A stretch of DNA of 64,000 nucleotides from Cervus elaphus (GCF_910594005.1 NC_057823.1:93048015-93112014), one strand, 5' to 3'. Counted from the stretch's first letter, positions 36,409 through 48,673 are shown. Notes: generated by a model from the sequence alone, not told the origin. Program-made: numbers and translations.

Positions 36409-37079
36409 ACAAATACATACAACATAAATGTAATAAACACTCATCACTTCCTATTTATTTTACTATATTTTACTATTATCTGTGCTCTCAGTTATTAATG
36501 TCTATTGTATTTGTAGGGTGGAAGTAACACATAATTATGAAATATTGTATATTTCTTCTCAACTCTATGTTCAGTAACAATAGACTGGCAAGCTTGAAAT
36601 CATCCATGGCTTTTATACGAGTATTTATACCATAGAAATTGACAAACACTACAAATCAGGGCTTCATTTATTGTTTTGGTGATAGTCTAGACTTAAGAAC
36701 ATGAAGTCAAAATGTTAATTATACAGATTAAATTTAATAGTTTGTCTTGTCTGTAGCTGTGACACTATGAATCACATATAATATTAAGTACACATTGTTT
36801 AAATATTTGGAAACTATAACCCAAGGCACTCACATGGTTACTGAATAAACGAAGTTTGGACATATGTCTTTGTTTCACTTCTATTTTAGTGTCAATATAA
36901 TGAATATATCAGTTTTTGTTCAAATCACATCACAATTGGCAATGTTTGTTGTAACCACAGGATGGCTATAGATGCAAGATTTTGGCAAAAATCAACAAAA
37001 GCATCCTATGTGAGTCAAGTGGGAAGAATATGGTGGCATATACACCTCAAAAACAGCATGTCTGAAATAAGATTTTCAA
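36409..37079. other. AT-rich intron, nothing recognised
   Basis: No exon or classified repeat was recognised. Confidence 0.45.
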
Positions 37080-37860
37080 CTCCCTGAGTGTTAAAAATAC
37101 CACTCCTCTTGAGTATTCCTCAACTCGGTCAATGATAACTACCACCTCCCCTATGACACAAATCAGAAATCCAGGTATCATGCTTAAGGGTTTTATTTCT
37201 TTCACTTCCCACAGACAATCAATCATCATCGTAGCTCTTATATCTCTCCAGTTCTATTCATTCCCCCCCCCCCCCGTTCCTCAGTTTAATCTACCATTTT
37301 TGCTCACGTGTGTTATGTTGATAATATCTTACTGGTCACTGAAGCCACTGTTCAGGTTTGCGCCAGAATTAACCACCTAAAACACAATTTGACATGTCAT
37401 TTCCCTATTTAGACACTATTCAATGCTGCTCTATAAGCCTTAAAACGATTTATAAATACCTTAAAAGGACACACCTGGTCCTGATGAGCCTACAGCCTCA
37501 GTCTTACACCCACCTTCTCACATCACCCTCTGCGTTCAAGCTATATTCAACTAACCCCTCTGGAATACCTTTCTCCACCTCCAAGTGCCTACTCATACTT
37601 GAGGATTCTACGTAAAAATGACTTCTTCTGGGAAGTATTTCCATAGGGATTTCATTAAGAGATATCTTCAACATGCTCACAATACCCTGTGAGTATAGTT
37701 TTGGCACACATCACACTGCATCGAATTCACCTGTATCCGTCATTAAGCCATGAAGTTTTGAGGGCAGGCGCTATGTTTTAATTAACACTGTACCTCCCTA
37801 AACTTGAATAGTGCTCGGTGCTCAATAAATACTTGATGCATCTACAGATGAACCGGAGGA
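37080..37860 (+). mobile_element. L2 LINE 3' portion
   Basis: It follows L2 in plus order: CAATCAATCATCATC near 37217, AATGACTTCTTCTGGGAAG, TTTTGAGGGCAGGCGC and TGCTCGGTGCTCAATAAATAC at the 3' end. A run of 13 C at 37263-37275 lies inside. The 5' limit is approximate. Confidence 0.68.
37263..37275 (+). repeat. Poly-C homopolymer, 13 nt, inside L2
   Basis: Thirteen consecutive C between CATT and GTTCC. Confidence 0.93.
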
Positions 37861-38439
37861 CTGCTGGATGAATGGGATGGATTTTACAAAGTAAGAGGTG
37901 AAAAAAAAATTTTGCCATTAATGACTCTGGGTTTAAAAAAGTCATTTTCAGAAGGCCTATGCTTCACATCCTCCAATTACCCCTGAAGGTTGACATTAGA
38001 AGCCTACCTACAGCTCCAAAGCAGTGCTAAAAACAACTTAATCCCATGTCCTTTGGGTCTACAGAATAGTTAATAATTTGGACCTAGAAAAATCACTGCC
38101 AATACAACTAGATGCTCAAAAGAGACAGTCATACTATTAGAGGAATAAGATATAAAGTGGCAGGATTTGTAGAGGAAAAGGAAAAAAAAACAAACCAAAA
38201 ATAAGACAAAAATGCTAAATAACTACCATCCCCACCTTTATCACTATTAACATTCATTAACAATAAGAACTTACATGGATCCTGTTCCTATTTAAGAAGG
38301 AAACTGAAATCACATATTATTATATTTTAATAGATTTAACAAAAAAAGATGGTACCTGCCAATAAGCTATCATATCTATCTCTTTTGCTAATGAAAATTC
38401 TTTTTTCCCTTCATCCATAAAAAGGTTTAAAGATCCACT
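37861..38439. other. Intron, nothing recognised
   Basis: No exon or classified repeat was recognised. Short A-runs occur at about 38185. Confidence 0.45.
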
Positions 38440-38665
38440 TCAGGCACAAACCTATGGGCTTTTCATATATTTTGTCACTTAATCTTCAGGATGATTCTAT
38501 GAGTTTGGTAGTATTATGATGATCATTCTATAGACAAGACTACATTGTTCAAAACACTTGACCAAGTCACACAGCTATTAAGTCACAAAGCTAAAACTGG
38601 CACCAGGAATGTTTAACCCCAAAGCCTGTATTCTTATCCGCTAAACTGCATTACCAGGCAATGGA
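38440..38665 (+). repeat. MIR SINE, near full length
   Basis: TTTTGTCACTTAATCTTCAGG, ATGATCATTCTATAGACAAG, ACCAAGTCACACAGCTATTAAG and CTGTATTCTTATCCGCTAAAC follow MIR in plus order through to its 3' end. Confidence 0.85.
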
Positions 38666-38954
38666 AAGATATATGAACCCTGCCCTCAGTGAGGTCACAG
38701 TTTAGAGGGAAACAAAAGCACACATATAAAATTTGACAGATCGCATTGTTATTATAATACTGGCTGTTGCAGGCTGCAGTCTGGTGCATGTATTCTAAAT
38801 AAAGAAATAGGATACTATCTAAAGCTAGAGTATTTAGGAGGCTTAATTTATTGATATCAATCCTTGTACAAGTAACAAACTGAGTTGCATGAGCTCAAGA
38901 TGAGACAATGATATGACTTAGAAATGCTTACTTAAGAAAATTAAAAAAAAATTT

Positions 38955-39072
38955 TTTTTGACCTTGTTATGCAGCTTGTGGGATTACTAGTTCCCTGATC
39001 AGGGATTGAACCTGTGCCCTTGGCAGTGAAAGCACAGAATTGTAACCACTGGACCATCAGAAAATTCCCTAA
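38955..39072 (-). mobile_element. CHR-type tRNA-derived SINE, inverted
   Basis: The plus strand has a T-run, GTTATGCAGCTTGTGGGAT, TTCCCTGATCAGGGATTGAA, CCTTGGCAGTGAAAGCAC, CCACTGGACCATCAG and AATTCCC, the reverse complement of the CHR SINE. Confidence 0.85.
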
Positions 39073-39296
39073 AATAATTAATGGTAAAATTATTTGTCAT
39101 AAACAATTCAAATTTATCTAAAATGGAAAAAGACCTCATTTAAGAAGCAGCATTAGAGCTAATGAGAAAGTTATCAGGAATTAAAAAGAAAAATGAAATT
39201 AAGACTGTACAACAATTATATATGTGTGTATATATAATTTCTTTTCAAAAGTATCTTAACCTTTCTCTACTATAAAATCATTTCTGTACACAGTTC

Positions 39297-39343
39297 AAAA
39301 CACTTGAGCAAGTCACACAACTATCAAGTCTCAAAGCTACATA
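39297..39343 (+). repeat. Segment nearly identical to the MIR piece at 38551
   Basis: GTTCAAAACACTTGAGCAAG, TCACACAACTATCAAGTC and TCAAAGCTA differ at only four positions over 47 bp from the 38551 segment inside the MIR. It could be a separate MIR fragment or a short local duplication. Confidence 0.6.
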
Positions 39344-40644
39344 AAATTGCTTCTGTAATGTGTTGAAACAAAACGCTTAAGCAAGATTAGTCACCCGAAG
39401 ACTAAAAATAAAATGTCTAATAGGTAAATTCTAATAGCTAAAACTCTTCTCTGGCTAAATGAACAAACTCATTTAATTTAGTCTTCATAAAATTTAAACA
39501 CTACAACTGTTTTTCACTTTTAAGATTAAATTTTAGAATTTTATTACACCAAAATTACTGGATCAATATTTTTAATTACTTATATAGTACTGACTATTTC
39601 AAAATTTCCTTTTTAAAACTGGCTCATGGCTTTAAACCTGTTAATATATTTGCTGTAAGTACTTCCTACACAACTCAGTTACTTCCTCTAAAGTGAACAG
39701 TGCCAATTGCCATGGATAGGCGATAATGAAAAAGCAACACCATTTATTAATTTTGTATAAGTTATCCTCCACCCCCGAGATTCCTTGGAGGGGAAGAGCC
39801 TGTCTGAATTTCCCCATGTAGAGCCACAGGCACAAAGTGAGTGAAACTAAACAAATGCATCCTGGAGGGAAAGAAAATGCCTGCAGCAGCAAATGACCTA
39901 CTGCATACCTCGCCATACAGACTTTGATGTTATAATTTGTTAATTTCCAGGAAAAAAAAATTACCAATAGTTTTAAGTTTGTTCTGACAGACATATTTAA
40001 CTTCTGTAAGTTTTCGATCAGAAACAACATACACCATTCAAGCCATCACAATACTTAGTAAATGTACAAGAAAAAAGCTCAATGAAAAGACATTTTCTTA
40101 CTATCAGAAAACGCAAACTAAGAAGTACATTAAACTTTCCTTAAGAAAGCTTAAAAATATTGTTGGCATTTGTTTCTATAGACAAGTGTTCTTTTAAATA
40201 TTTGAAGACCAGTTCATTGTAAAAAAAAAAGATAATTTTATTCGAGTATGCAGTTCATGATATGAATAAGCAAGTACTCATTTCCCAACAGAATGGACAA
40301 GTCTTTCAAATAATGGTTTAATTTTTTTCAAAAAATCAACACTACTGGGTTAGCAATATGGAATTTCAGTATACAAAGATATTTATATGGATGAAGGCAT
40401 CTGTGTTTGTGTATATAATGTAACCATGAGTATGTTAAAAAACCTATTTTTAATAATAAAGAAATAATATTTAATAAGATATTGACCATTATTAAAGTAT
40501 GTTATTGTTTAACAACCTATGTTCAAGCTGTACCATAACAAAAAAACATAAATGCATACATATACAGCTTCATATCTCAAACTGATTCTTTTATTTCTAC
40601 CTGGATTTCCATTCCCTACGTAGTCATAAAGATAACTTAATGGT
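39344..40644. other. AT-rich intron, nothing recognised
   Basis: A 129-codon frame on the minus strand (39641-40030) was judged to be chance. No exon or repeat was recognised. Confidence 0.45.
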
Positions 40645-40862
40645 GTAGTGATGTGCTAAGTCGCTTCAGCTGTGCCCAACTCTGTGTGACCCCATGGACT
40701 GTAGCCCGCCAGGCTCCTCTGTCCATGGGATTCTCGAAGCAAAAGTAGTGGAGTAGATTGTCATTCCCTTCTCCAGGGGATCTTCCCGACCCAGGGATCG
40801 AAGCGGCATCTCTTACGCCTAACCTGCATTGGCAGGTGGGTTCTTTACCACTAGTGCCAGTG
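40645..40862 (-). mobile_element. Bov-tA SINE, inverted
   Basis: The plus strand reads GTGCTAAGTCGCTTCAGC, CAGGCTCCTCTGTCCATGG, TTCTCCAGGGGATCTTCCC and ends with GGGTTCTTTACCACTAGTGCC, the reverse of the tRNA-like head. An irregular stretch (CATCTCTTACGCCTAACC) lies near the head. Confidence 0.92.
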
Positions 40863-41371
40863 GAATTGTTTTAAATAGGCTTAAAGATAAAAACTGAAAA
40901 GAACTCTTTTAAAACTTTCAGTCACACTATTATAAATATGAGAAAACTGAAAATAGTAACAAAAGCAATGGTCTTCATTATCTAAAAGAAAAGCAAAGTC
41001 GAACTGCTTACTTAACAGTATTTTCCCTAACTTTTTCAATTAGTTTCTTTTGGATATACACTTATATGACTTATCAATATCAGTTATTACTGCACAAATA
41101 AAAGGTCAAAGGAGAGCTTCAAACAAATATTAATTCTCTCCAGTGATTAAGAGAATATTTCATTCTGTAGTTCTGATTTATAAAATTATAAATTGTGAAA
41201 TAACATTTTCATTCAGAATTTAATAGCATTGTATGTTCATTATAATTTAAACTCTACGGAACAAAAAATAATAGTTTGCTATGCTTTATCATTTCTGTAT
41301 GGCATTTCTAACCTAAATTGGCTTAAATCTTATAAAAATCAAATATGCATGACTCTGAAATGGTATCAGGT

Positions 41372-41494
41372 GTTTTTTGTTTTTCAGCGGGTGCCCTGCA
41401 ACTTGCAGGACCTCAGTTCCCCAACCAGGGACTGAACCCAGACAACAGTAGTAAAAGTCCAGAATCCTAATCATTAGGCCACCAAGGAACTCCC
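41372..41494 (-). mobile_element. CHR-type tRNA-derived SINE, inverted
   Basis: CCCTGCAACTTGCAGGACC, TCAGTTCCCCAACCAGGGAC, TCCTAATCATTAGGCC and ACCAAGGAACTCCC form the reversed CHR pattern. Confidence 0.85.
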
Positions 41495-43889
41495 ATATAT
41501 CAGTTATGCTTTTTTAAAACTGTAGAATGTATACCTAATACAATATGATTGGTGTTTTCAATTTTTATTACTACTACTTGACTCCTTCCGAAGCCTTCTT
41601 CTATAGCCTTCACACTTCATAAGGTATAATCATACTTGTATATCCATTTCATAAACAAGATATGATCTCCTTTTCAATAAGGATAATAAACACAAATCCT
41701 AAGATTGTTGACATCGGATTGTTGACATCTGATTCCATACTTGGGAGTATGGAGTTACTGATTATATTTATATTTAAATTGATAAAAAGTTTATTTTAAT
41801 AGGCAATTTATCTAGGCATTAATATTTCAAAATAAGCCTTTTATTTATATCATGTAAACAGCTGAAAAAATCACCAACAAATAACATTACACATGAAATG
41901 CTACTGAACTAGTCCCCTCGAAACTATTAATTGTTTATCCTAATAGTCACTAAGCATTATTTTCTTTAAAACAGTTCAGTTTTTATGTAAAGGTAGTAAA
42001 TTTAATTTAAAGCTTGGTGACAATAGTGCACAGCATACTTTCACAAATTATCTACCTTTCATAATGTCCAGACTTGATTATTTCAAGTTTAGACTATTTC
42101 CAACTACTAAAGGGTGACACTTTCCATTTTAGTTTTTCTCAAATTAAAATAGCTTAGGGGATAAACTGGTAAATACGGGAAGTACCATTTTTAAAAAATG
42201 ATGATCAAGGTAAACAAAAGTATAAAGGCTAAAAACCAAAAGAAACCAGAAGTTCAGTAAGAAATGCAAAACTGACCTATTTAATCTTTTCTTGTAAACT
42301 AGGGTACCAAGAATTGTCAACTAATTAGTCCATTTTATTGATGATGTTTTTCTCTAGGGAAGTTATTTTAAAAGTTTAACCCTGGAGCAAGCCATGGCTT
42401 CTTCAATCTTTGAAAGTGTCCAGGGCATTGATTATAACTGCAGGAGGTGTTACCTTCTACCCAGAGAATCTCGCCCTGCACAATCTTATACACTCTCTCA
42501 CTCCCCAAACAGCTTTGATTCAGCAATTCAAACTGCTTCAGCTGATATTAAAGGAAGAACCACAGAAAAGGGATCAGCAGTTAAAACTAAATAAAAAGGG
42601 AAAAAATACTGATCATGGATACAGTAGCACAAAGCTCAGGAGTAAAGCAGATTTGAAAAAGACATCAGAGTGACTCGAAAGGAAACAACATGACAGAAAT
42701 TAAACAAGATTTTTAGGTTTGCTTTCTATGCATTTAAACTCATTTCAACCTCCATTGAAATTCTTATCATACACAAACCCTGAGGCTTTCAGCGTACTTT
42801 CAAAAGCCACACCCTCTCTTTCTAAGTCTCCAGAGTCACTTCTTAGGTAGCCAAAAAAAAAAAAAAAAGAATTCAAATATGCATGTAACCGAGAAACAGG
42901 CTATTTTATAACCAAATTATAATTTATAAACAAATTTTTTCATGCAAAAAATGGTATTGATTGTTTTAAAATCTAGTATTTTTTTTCTCTTGCATGTAGC
43001 AAAAAAAGGCCTAGGTCTACTTTAAAAGTTATTTGAAGTCAGGAAGACACACAGGTTAAAGGAATAGAAATAAGACATGAGAGGCCTTACAATATTTTTC
43101 TTGGGATGATGTCAGAATATCAAGGTGCTCTATGCTGTCAGAGCTAGTTTTCCACTTGACTATAGGAGAAGCTTAAGTATATGCTTAATTAGTTAATTAG
43201 CTCAATACTAGAGAACAATCTAGATGCAAAGAGCTATCATCACAGAACGGCTCATTCACATCTATCTCAGAAACAGTGACCAAAATTCCAGAAGGTAATT
43301 GGATTCTCAAAACTGAACGTCGTTTTTCTTCCCCCCAATTCACTCGTGACAGGGCCAGAAGGTAATGATATATCTGCCATGATACAACGAGCAGACCTGT
43401 CTTCTGTCAAGAGCTGAAATCATGAAGGAATAAGCTGTCATTAACAACCTCTCTCCAAACACTCCAGCTGTCATTTCATTGTTTTCTTTCGCTGGCACGG
43501 GGGCTGGTGTGGCCTCAGATACCTTGTCAGTTCAGCTAAGCTTTTAACCTTTTCTGGAATTCTTGACTTGAGCAATCTTTTATGAAGACTATAATGTTAA
43601 GAGCTTATATTTTCTTTGATTCAGTTATAGTTTCTCTCAAAGTTTACTTTTAAAATCTGAAATCAGTGCTCCTGATTTCAACCTATAGTTTCGTAGCCCA
43701 TATTTCAAAGAGAAAAAACTGCATTTATTTTTAAAAGGTTTGAAATGCAAATTATAGTGATCTAAATTCAGCCAGTGTCTGAGGCGAAAAATCAATAATT
43801 ATTTAAAGTGTAATGTAGTTTTACAATCAAACCTTTAAACTCTTTTAGAAATGGTTAAATGAAGAGCTACAATATTAATATAGTATACT
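41495..43889. other. Intron with an unassigned ORF and a conserved-element-like block
   Basis: No repeat was recognised. An 88-codon open frame (including the stop) with protein-like composition lies at 42410-42673 (+) and is described as a finding. The block 43080-43560 has clustered homeodomain-type motifs. The rest is AT-rich. Confidence 0.45.
43184..43206 (+). promoter_or_regulatory. Clustered TAATTA homeodomain-type sites
   Basis: Two TTAATTAG cores lie within 23 bp (CTTAATTAGTTAATTAGCTC), inside a block with a nearby SOX-like GAACAAT at 43213. This is suggestive of an enhancer, but the motifs alone prove nothing. Confidence 0.3.
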
Positions 43890-44100
43890 TCATGAACATT
43901 TTATTAAAAATTTTAATTAAAAATAATATTTTTAAAAAATTATAAAAGTAATACCTGCTCAAGGTTTAAAAAAAAAAATAATTCAACAGGAAAATTGAAA
44001 ATGAAAGGTAAAAGAAGAAACCTGATGGTTTCTTGTATAGACTTTCAGGATGTTCCTGGTATGCTTACGAACATCAATGTACACGCATGTATGTATGCAG

Positions 44101-44133
44101 GTGTGTGTGTATATATATATATATGCATATATA
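44101..44133 (+). repeat. (GT)n(AT)n microsatellite
   Basis: GTGTGTGTGT is followed by an AT run and GCATATATA. Confidence 0.9.
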
Positions 44134-44201
44134 AGTGTACTTCTTAACAAATCACTTCATTCTTAGGTTTTCATCTGATAACTCTGACATTTCATGGAAT
44201 G

Positions 44202-44248
44202 AACACACACAAACACACACACACACATATATATATATATACACACAT
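44202..44248 (+). repeat. (AC)n(AT)n microsatellite
   Basis: ACACACACAAACACACAC continues into an AT run and then ACACACATT. It lies about 70 bp from the GT/AT tract and is partly complementary to it. Confidence 0.9.
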
Positions 44249-44812
44249 TCTCATGAACACATATAACTCAATCTTCTGAATAACTATATAGTTTTCCATG
44301 ATATGAATATAATGTCATTTAATAAACAGTCTGCAATTGGTGAATATTTAGGTAGTTAGAAGTTTTGGTATTATTACAGACTACTATGATGAGCATCCTT
44401 GTACATATATTTTGTATACCGCTCTAGTGTAAATTCCTACAAATGGAATTTAGCATCAAACATTAATATATGTATTTAATTTGGAGAGATATAATCAAAC
44501 TGCCATCTTAAAATTGCTTTAGTTCACATTCCCACCAATATCTAAACTTGATATTATCGTACAATTTATTGCCAATTTATCTGCCAATCTTATATGTTGA
44601 AAACTGGCACCTTGTTTTAATAAGCATTTTTTTAATTCCAGATACTCTAGATGACTATATTTTTAAAAAAGCACAAAAGACTTTAAGTCATTTCAACAAA
44701 AATAGAGCTAAACGATCCAAGCAATTATCACATTTTTGAGGTCTCTGAGATCTTAAACATGCATCCCCTGCCAAACTATATTCTAGTCATGAGGGGCTAG
44801 ATGGCATTGCTA

Positions 44813-44932
44813 TTTAGTGCTAAGTCCAATCAGACTCTTTTGCAACCCCATGGACTGTAGCCCACCAGGCTCCTCTGTCCATGGGATTTTCCAGGCAAGA
44901 ATACTGGAGTAGGTTGCCATTTCCTTATCCCT
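44813..44932 (-). mobile_element. Bov-A type SINE with 13-bp target-site duplication, inverted
   Basis: CTAAGTCCAATCAGACTC, CAGGCTCCTCTGTCCATGG and TACTGGAGTAGGTTGCC are the reversed Bov-A body. GATGGCATTGCTA is present on both sides (44800-44812 and 44933-44945) without a mismatch, so the ends are exact. At 120 bp only the 3' part inserted. Confidence 0.96.
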
Positions 44933-44945
44933 GATGGCATTGCTA

Positions 44946-46439
44946 CAGTGAAAAATAAAAGCTATGCCCTATATTGATACAGGACTTCTAACTACCATCA
45001 ACTAACCATCAGTGCCCACTAGAATCCTCTTAAAATTTCCATGGCACCAACTCTATCAAATACTTATGTTAAAATACCAAGTTCTTTAAGTATTTAGTTG
45101 GATGACTAGAAACTACAGGCAGTAATTAGGAGGAGTTGCCAAAAATTTATTACTCAAATTACTGGGAAAAATCATATCCTATTTTAGATAACCACCTATA
45201 ATGACTCCATGTACATCTGTGAGGAAAAAAAAATCCTAAAACTATAATCAATCAGCTTAACAAACATGTCTGTCAAAATGGGGGTGGGGGGGAGGAAACC
45301 CAAAATGGAGTTAAGAAATGAGAAATCAAAAAGTTGACAGCCAGAACGGAAAAGCTAAACTACTGCTTCAAGGGATTAGAAAACTAAAAAACTCTAAATT
45401 AGCTTTCAAAGTATGCAATTAATATCAGAGTCAAATAACAGTTTATGTGGTCTTTTATTTAATCATCTTACAATCACAGTGATTTCTAAAAAAAAAAAAA
45501 ATCCTAAAATAATCTACTATGATGGATACTGCTACAAAGGATGTCACTTCCTGAGGTTTACAAAGCATTTTGTTATATAGAAAATTATTTTAATGTTATT
45601 TGTTTAAAAAACATGGGAGTTGTGCAGCGACCACCCATCACTGGAACAACCACATAAAAATGTAGCTAAAAGCTACACTGAATTCTTTTTTATCTCTACT
45701 CCTTCCACAAATCACACTAAAATATTGGTTTTAAAAAAGTATGGGTGGTTTACTTTTTACTGCATACTCTTACATATTATTTGATTCTTGAACCATGTCA
45801 ATATATTGCCATTTAAAAATTAATAAAAATATTTTTAAAAATAGGGGTGGTGTTAACCCATTAGGACAAAACTAATGGAAAGGGAGGGAAGAGATGATAC
45901 AAATGTCAATAAATTCTTGGAAGACTGTAAGCTGACAGAATTTGTTTCATATTACAGCGGAAATTCAAACTTAGTGCCCCTGGAGATAAATAATAACTAG
46001 AAGTGAGCCAACTCACGCACTGAATTTCAGAGAAACTCAGAATTTGGGATACTGCTTATCTTGGAAAACAGAGGTTGGCCTTGGGTCCATAAGGTGCAAT
46101 TATTCCATCGCCCCAAAGTCAAACAAACTAAGAAAACAAAGTCTAAACATCAGAACCCAGGTGAAACTCTCATGTTGTGCAGGCAACCCTGTAAGGGATC
46201 AGAGATTTTTCCTTTAGAGAAATCTATTCAGGGAAGGAGTAGAAGGGTAGCAGATCCAGGGACAGGAAGAGGGAGACAGGGCCCAAATCAGGTATAAGGC
46301 AGAACTCTGCAAAATGAAGAAGAGAGCTCCATAACCAAATTTGATAGAAGAACTTTAAAAATTCTACAGGGCTAAAAGTTAACTACATACTGGAAGTAAA
46401 AATAGATGGAAAACCAGAGAGAAAGTATAGTCAATTAGA
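44946..46439. other. Intron, nothing recognised
   Basis: No exon was recognised. A G-rich patch lies at about 45279-45296. The end of this stretch may already belong to the L1-like repeat that follows. Confidence 0.4.
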
Positions 46440-47390
46440 TGAGACAATTAGAGACTCAGTTCAGAACTCCAAAAGCAAACAATAATTCCAGAAAGAGAAG
46501 ATTAAAATTATCATGAAACAACACACCAAAAAAATGTTCTCAGAATGGAGGATCATGCGTGCATAGCACAGATTGAAAGGAATCACCATGTCCCCAGTAC
46601 AACAACAAATAATAATAATAATAACCACATCAAGGTATAGAAACTTTCTTAAAAGCAGTATGATTCAATTTCTTAACACCAGAGAGAAGGAAGAGAAAAT
46701 TCCATGGAGGGAAACAAAAGGATTCAAGATCAGAATGATACTGGACCTATCAATTAAAACGATGCAAGTTAAATGACAGTGAGATGAAACCTTCAAATTT
46801 CAGAATAAAAATAATTTTCAAATTGCAATTCTATACCTGGATGAATTACTAAAATGAGCAAGTAAAATAAAGGCATTTTTCACAAATATAAGGTTTCAAA
46901 AATTGATCTTGTACTCACTCTTTGATTCCAACAAAATGAGGGCATATATCCAAAAAGCTAGGGTCATTAGATCCAGGAAAACAGGTCAAACATCAGAGAG
47001 AATCTAAGTGGAGTCCCAGGATGAGAGACAGTAGGCAGGCTTCGAAAGTAAGCAGTCGAGATTGAAACAAAGTTCAAGAGTTCCAAAAGAAAGCTCTCCA
47101 GATGAACGTGAAATTATAAGACTGTCTGATAACTTTGACCACATAAAAAATTACAGGGAGGCCAATCAGAATTAACAACTATTAAAAGAAAACACAAAAA
47201 ATAATTAGGAAATTATTAATTCTATGAAAGTAAACTTGTAGCAGAAATGAAGAGCAACCATAGTATCTATCTGGCTCAGCCATAACCAATATTAAAGTAG
47301 CAGTAATATTGTAAAGTTTGATTGCTGAACCAATCCAGGAACTGTGGGAGTGGGAAAGAGATTCTTATCGGCCATAACAGAAAGTGACTG
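46440..47390 (+). mobile_element. HAL1 or old L1 3' portion
   Basis: The order of phrases follows the HAL1/old L1 ORF2-end and 3' region: TTCCAGAAAGAGAAGA, TTCTATACCTGGATG, AATAAAGGCATTTTTCAC, AAAATGAGGGCATATATCC, AAAAGAAAGCTCTCCAGATG and CAGGGAGGCCAATC. It is highly diverged, so the limits and subfamily are uncertain. Confidence 0.55.
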
Positions 47391-47766
47391 ATATATGAAG
47401 AGACAGCATTATAATTTTAAAATATGGATATAGAGAATATAAGTAAAAGCAAAAAGTACTGAGAGTTACTACATCTAGGGAACAGAACTAACAGATGATG
47501 AAGGATTATGAAAGGATAATCTTTATTTTGACATATACCATTTTTTTACTTGATTTTTCAGATTATATGCTTGTATCCTCTGATATTTTAGTTAAGTTTT
47601 AAGTGTAGATTTATCTGTCTTGCTCAAGATATGACATGCTCCTTCTCCTAGGATGTGTGTCTTTATTCTCATAAACACTCTAATATACAGATTTTTCACC
47701 CATTCTTTTCTACTGCTTTTCTGAAATGTATATTAGAGGATCACTAGATCTTATGCTATTCTAACA
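47391..47766. other. AT-rich intron, possibly old L1
   Basis: No confident assignment. Pyrimidine-rich text from 47530 looks like old reversed L1 but I cannot prove it. Confidence 0.35.
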
Positions 47767-47977
47767 GGGCTTCCCTTGTGGCTCAGCGGTAAACAATCCA
47801 CCTAAAGTGCAGGAGCCGCAGAAGACACGAGTTCAATCCCTGGATTGGAAGATCTCCCGGAGGAGGAAATGGCAATCCACTCTAATATTTTTGCCTGGAG
47901 AATCCACATACAGAGGAGCCTGGCAGGTTACATTCCACAGGATCACAAAGACTTGGACATGAATGAAGAGATTTAGC
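47767..47977 (+). mobile_element. Bov-tA SINE
   Basis: GGGCTTCCCTTGTGGCTCAG (head), GCAGGAGCCGCAGAAGAC, GAGGAGGAAATGGCAATCC and GAGCCTGGCAGGTTACATTC, ending at GACATGAATGAAGAG. Confidence 0.93.
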
Positions 47978-48673
47978 ATGAATATTCTACTCTCCATGAC
48001 GTTTTATCTATCATAATTTTTTTCTCAGGTTTCCTCTGCTTTATCCCACATACTACATTCCTCAATTGTAGCTCTTAATTTACTAATTCTTCTTTCAACT
48101 GTTTGTTATAGTTGCTTGATTTGACTTTTCTTTGTGATAATCAGTTCCTCAAATGATTTTTAGTTTCTGACTACAAATTCTTCTTTATTAGGGAGTCACC
48201 CTGAGTTGTAAAATGTTGCTACTGGCCCTTTCCCTGGTACTCCAGAAGTTTCATCAGTCCAGAATCCATTTTTACATGAATATACATTGCTTAAATTCCC
48301 AAACTAATTAAGTTGTCTAAATCCAACCTGCAAATCCAAATATACCTTTGGGTTAGGATCTTTGGCTTCTATTTCTCAAGGGAGAGACTGTTAATGTATT
48401 CCACCTAGCACTTTAGCAAACTAATTTTTGCACCTTAAAAACTAAGATGCTTCCAGGGCACTAGCAATATACAGTGGTCTTAGTTTTAAATGCTTCATCT
48501 CAGGCTCAGAGCTGTGATATAGGCCCTTTGGGGGCCAGGTTTTATATCTCATCATATCTCCCCTTTGAGCTACAATGCCCTTCAGGGACTTACTACTGTG
48601 GCTTTAAGTTCTCTTCTGGAGTCGGGCATTTAAAGATTCCTTTTCTATTCTTTGAATATAATTCGGTATTTAA
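47978..48673. other. Intron, possibly very old LINE sequence
   Basis: T-rich. No exon was recognised and no confident repeat assignment was possible. Confidence 0.35.

Larger units (their letters stand above)
43890..44640 (-). mobile_element. Old L1 (L1M-type) 3' region, inverted, with microsatellites
   Basis: TTATAAAAGTAATACCTGC, AACTATATAGTTTTCCATG, GATGAGCATCCTTGTACAT, CAAACTGCCATCTTAAAATTG and CACATTCCCACCAATATC fit the reversed 3' region of old L1 elements. Two AC/TA tracts interrupt it (44101-44133 and 44202-44248). Confidence 0.6.

Noticed and set aside
39641..40030. 129-codon open frame on the minus strand
   Set aside because: It is the longest frame outside BovB, but about one frame of this length is expected by chance in 64 kb of AT-rich DNA read in six frames. 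It has no recognised domain or splice context.
45279..45296. G-rich patch as a G-quadruplex
   Set aside because: There are not four separate runs of three or more G, so a canonical quadruplex is not supported.
46061..46776. Open frames of 67-78 codons
   Set aside because: They overlap or lie next to HAL1/L1-like sequence and have no independent protein character.
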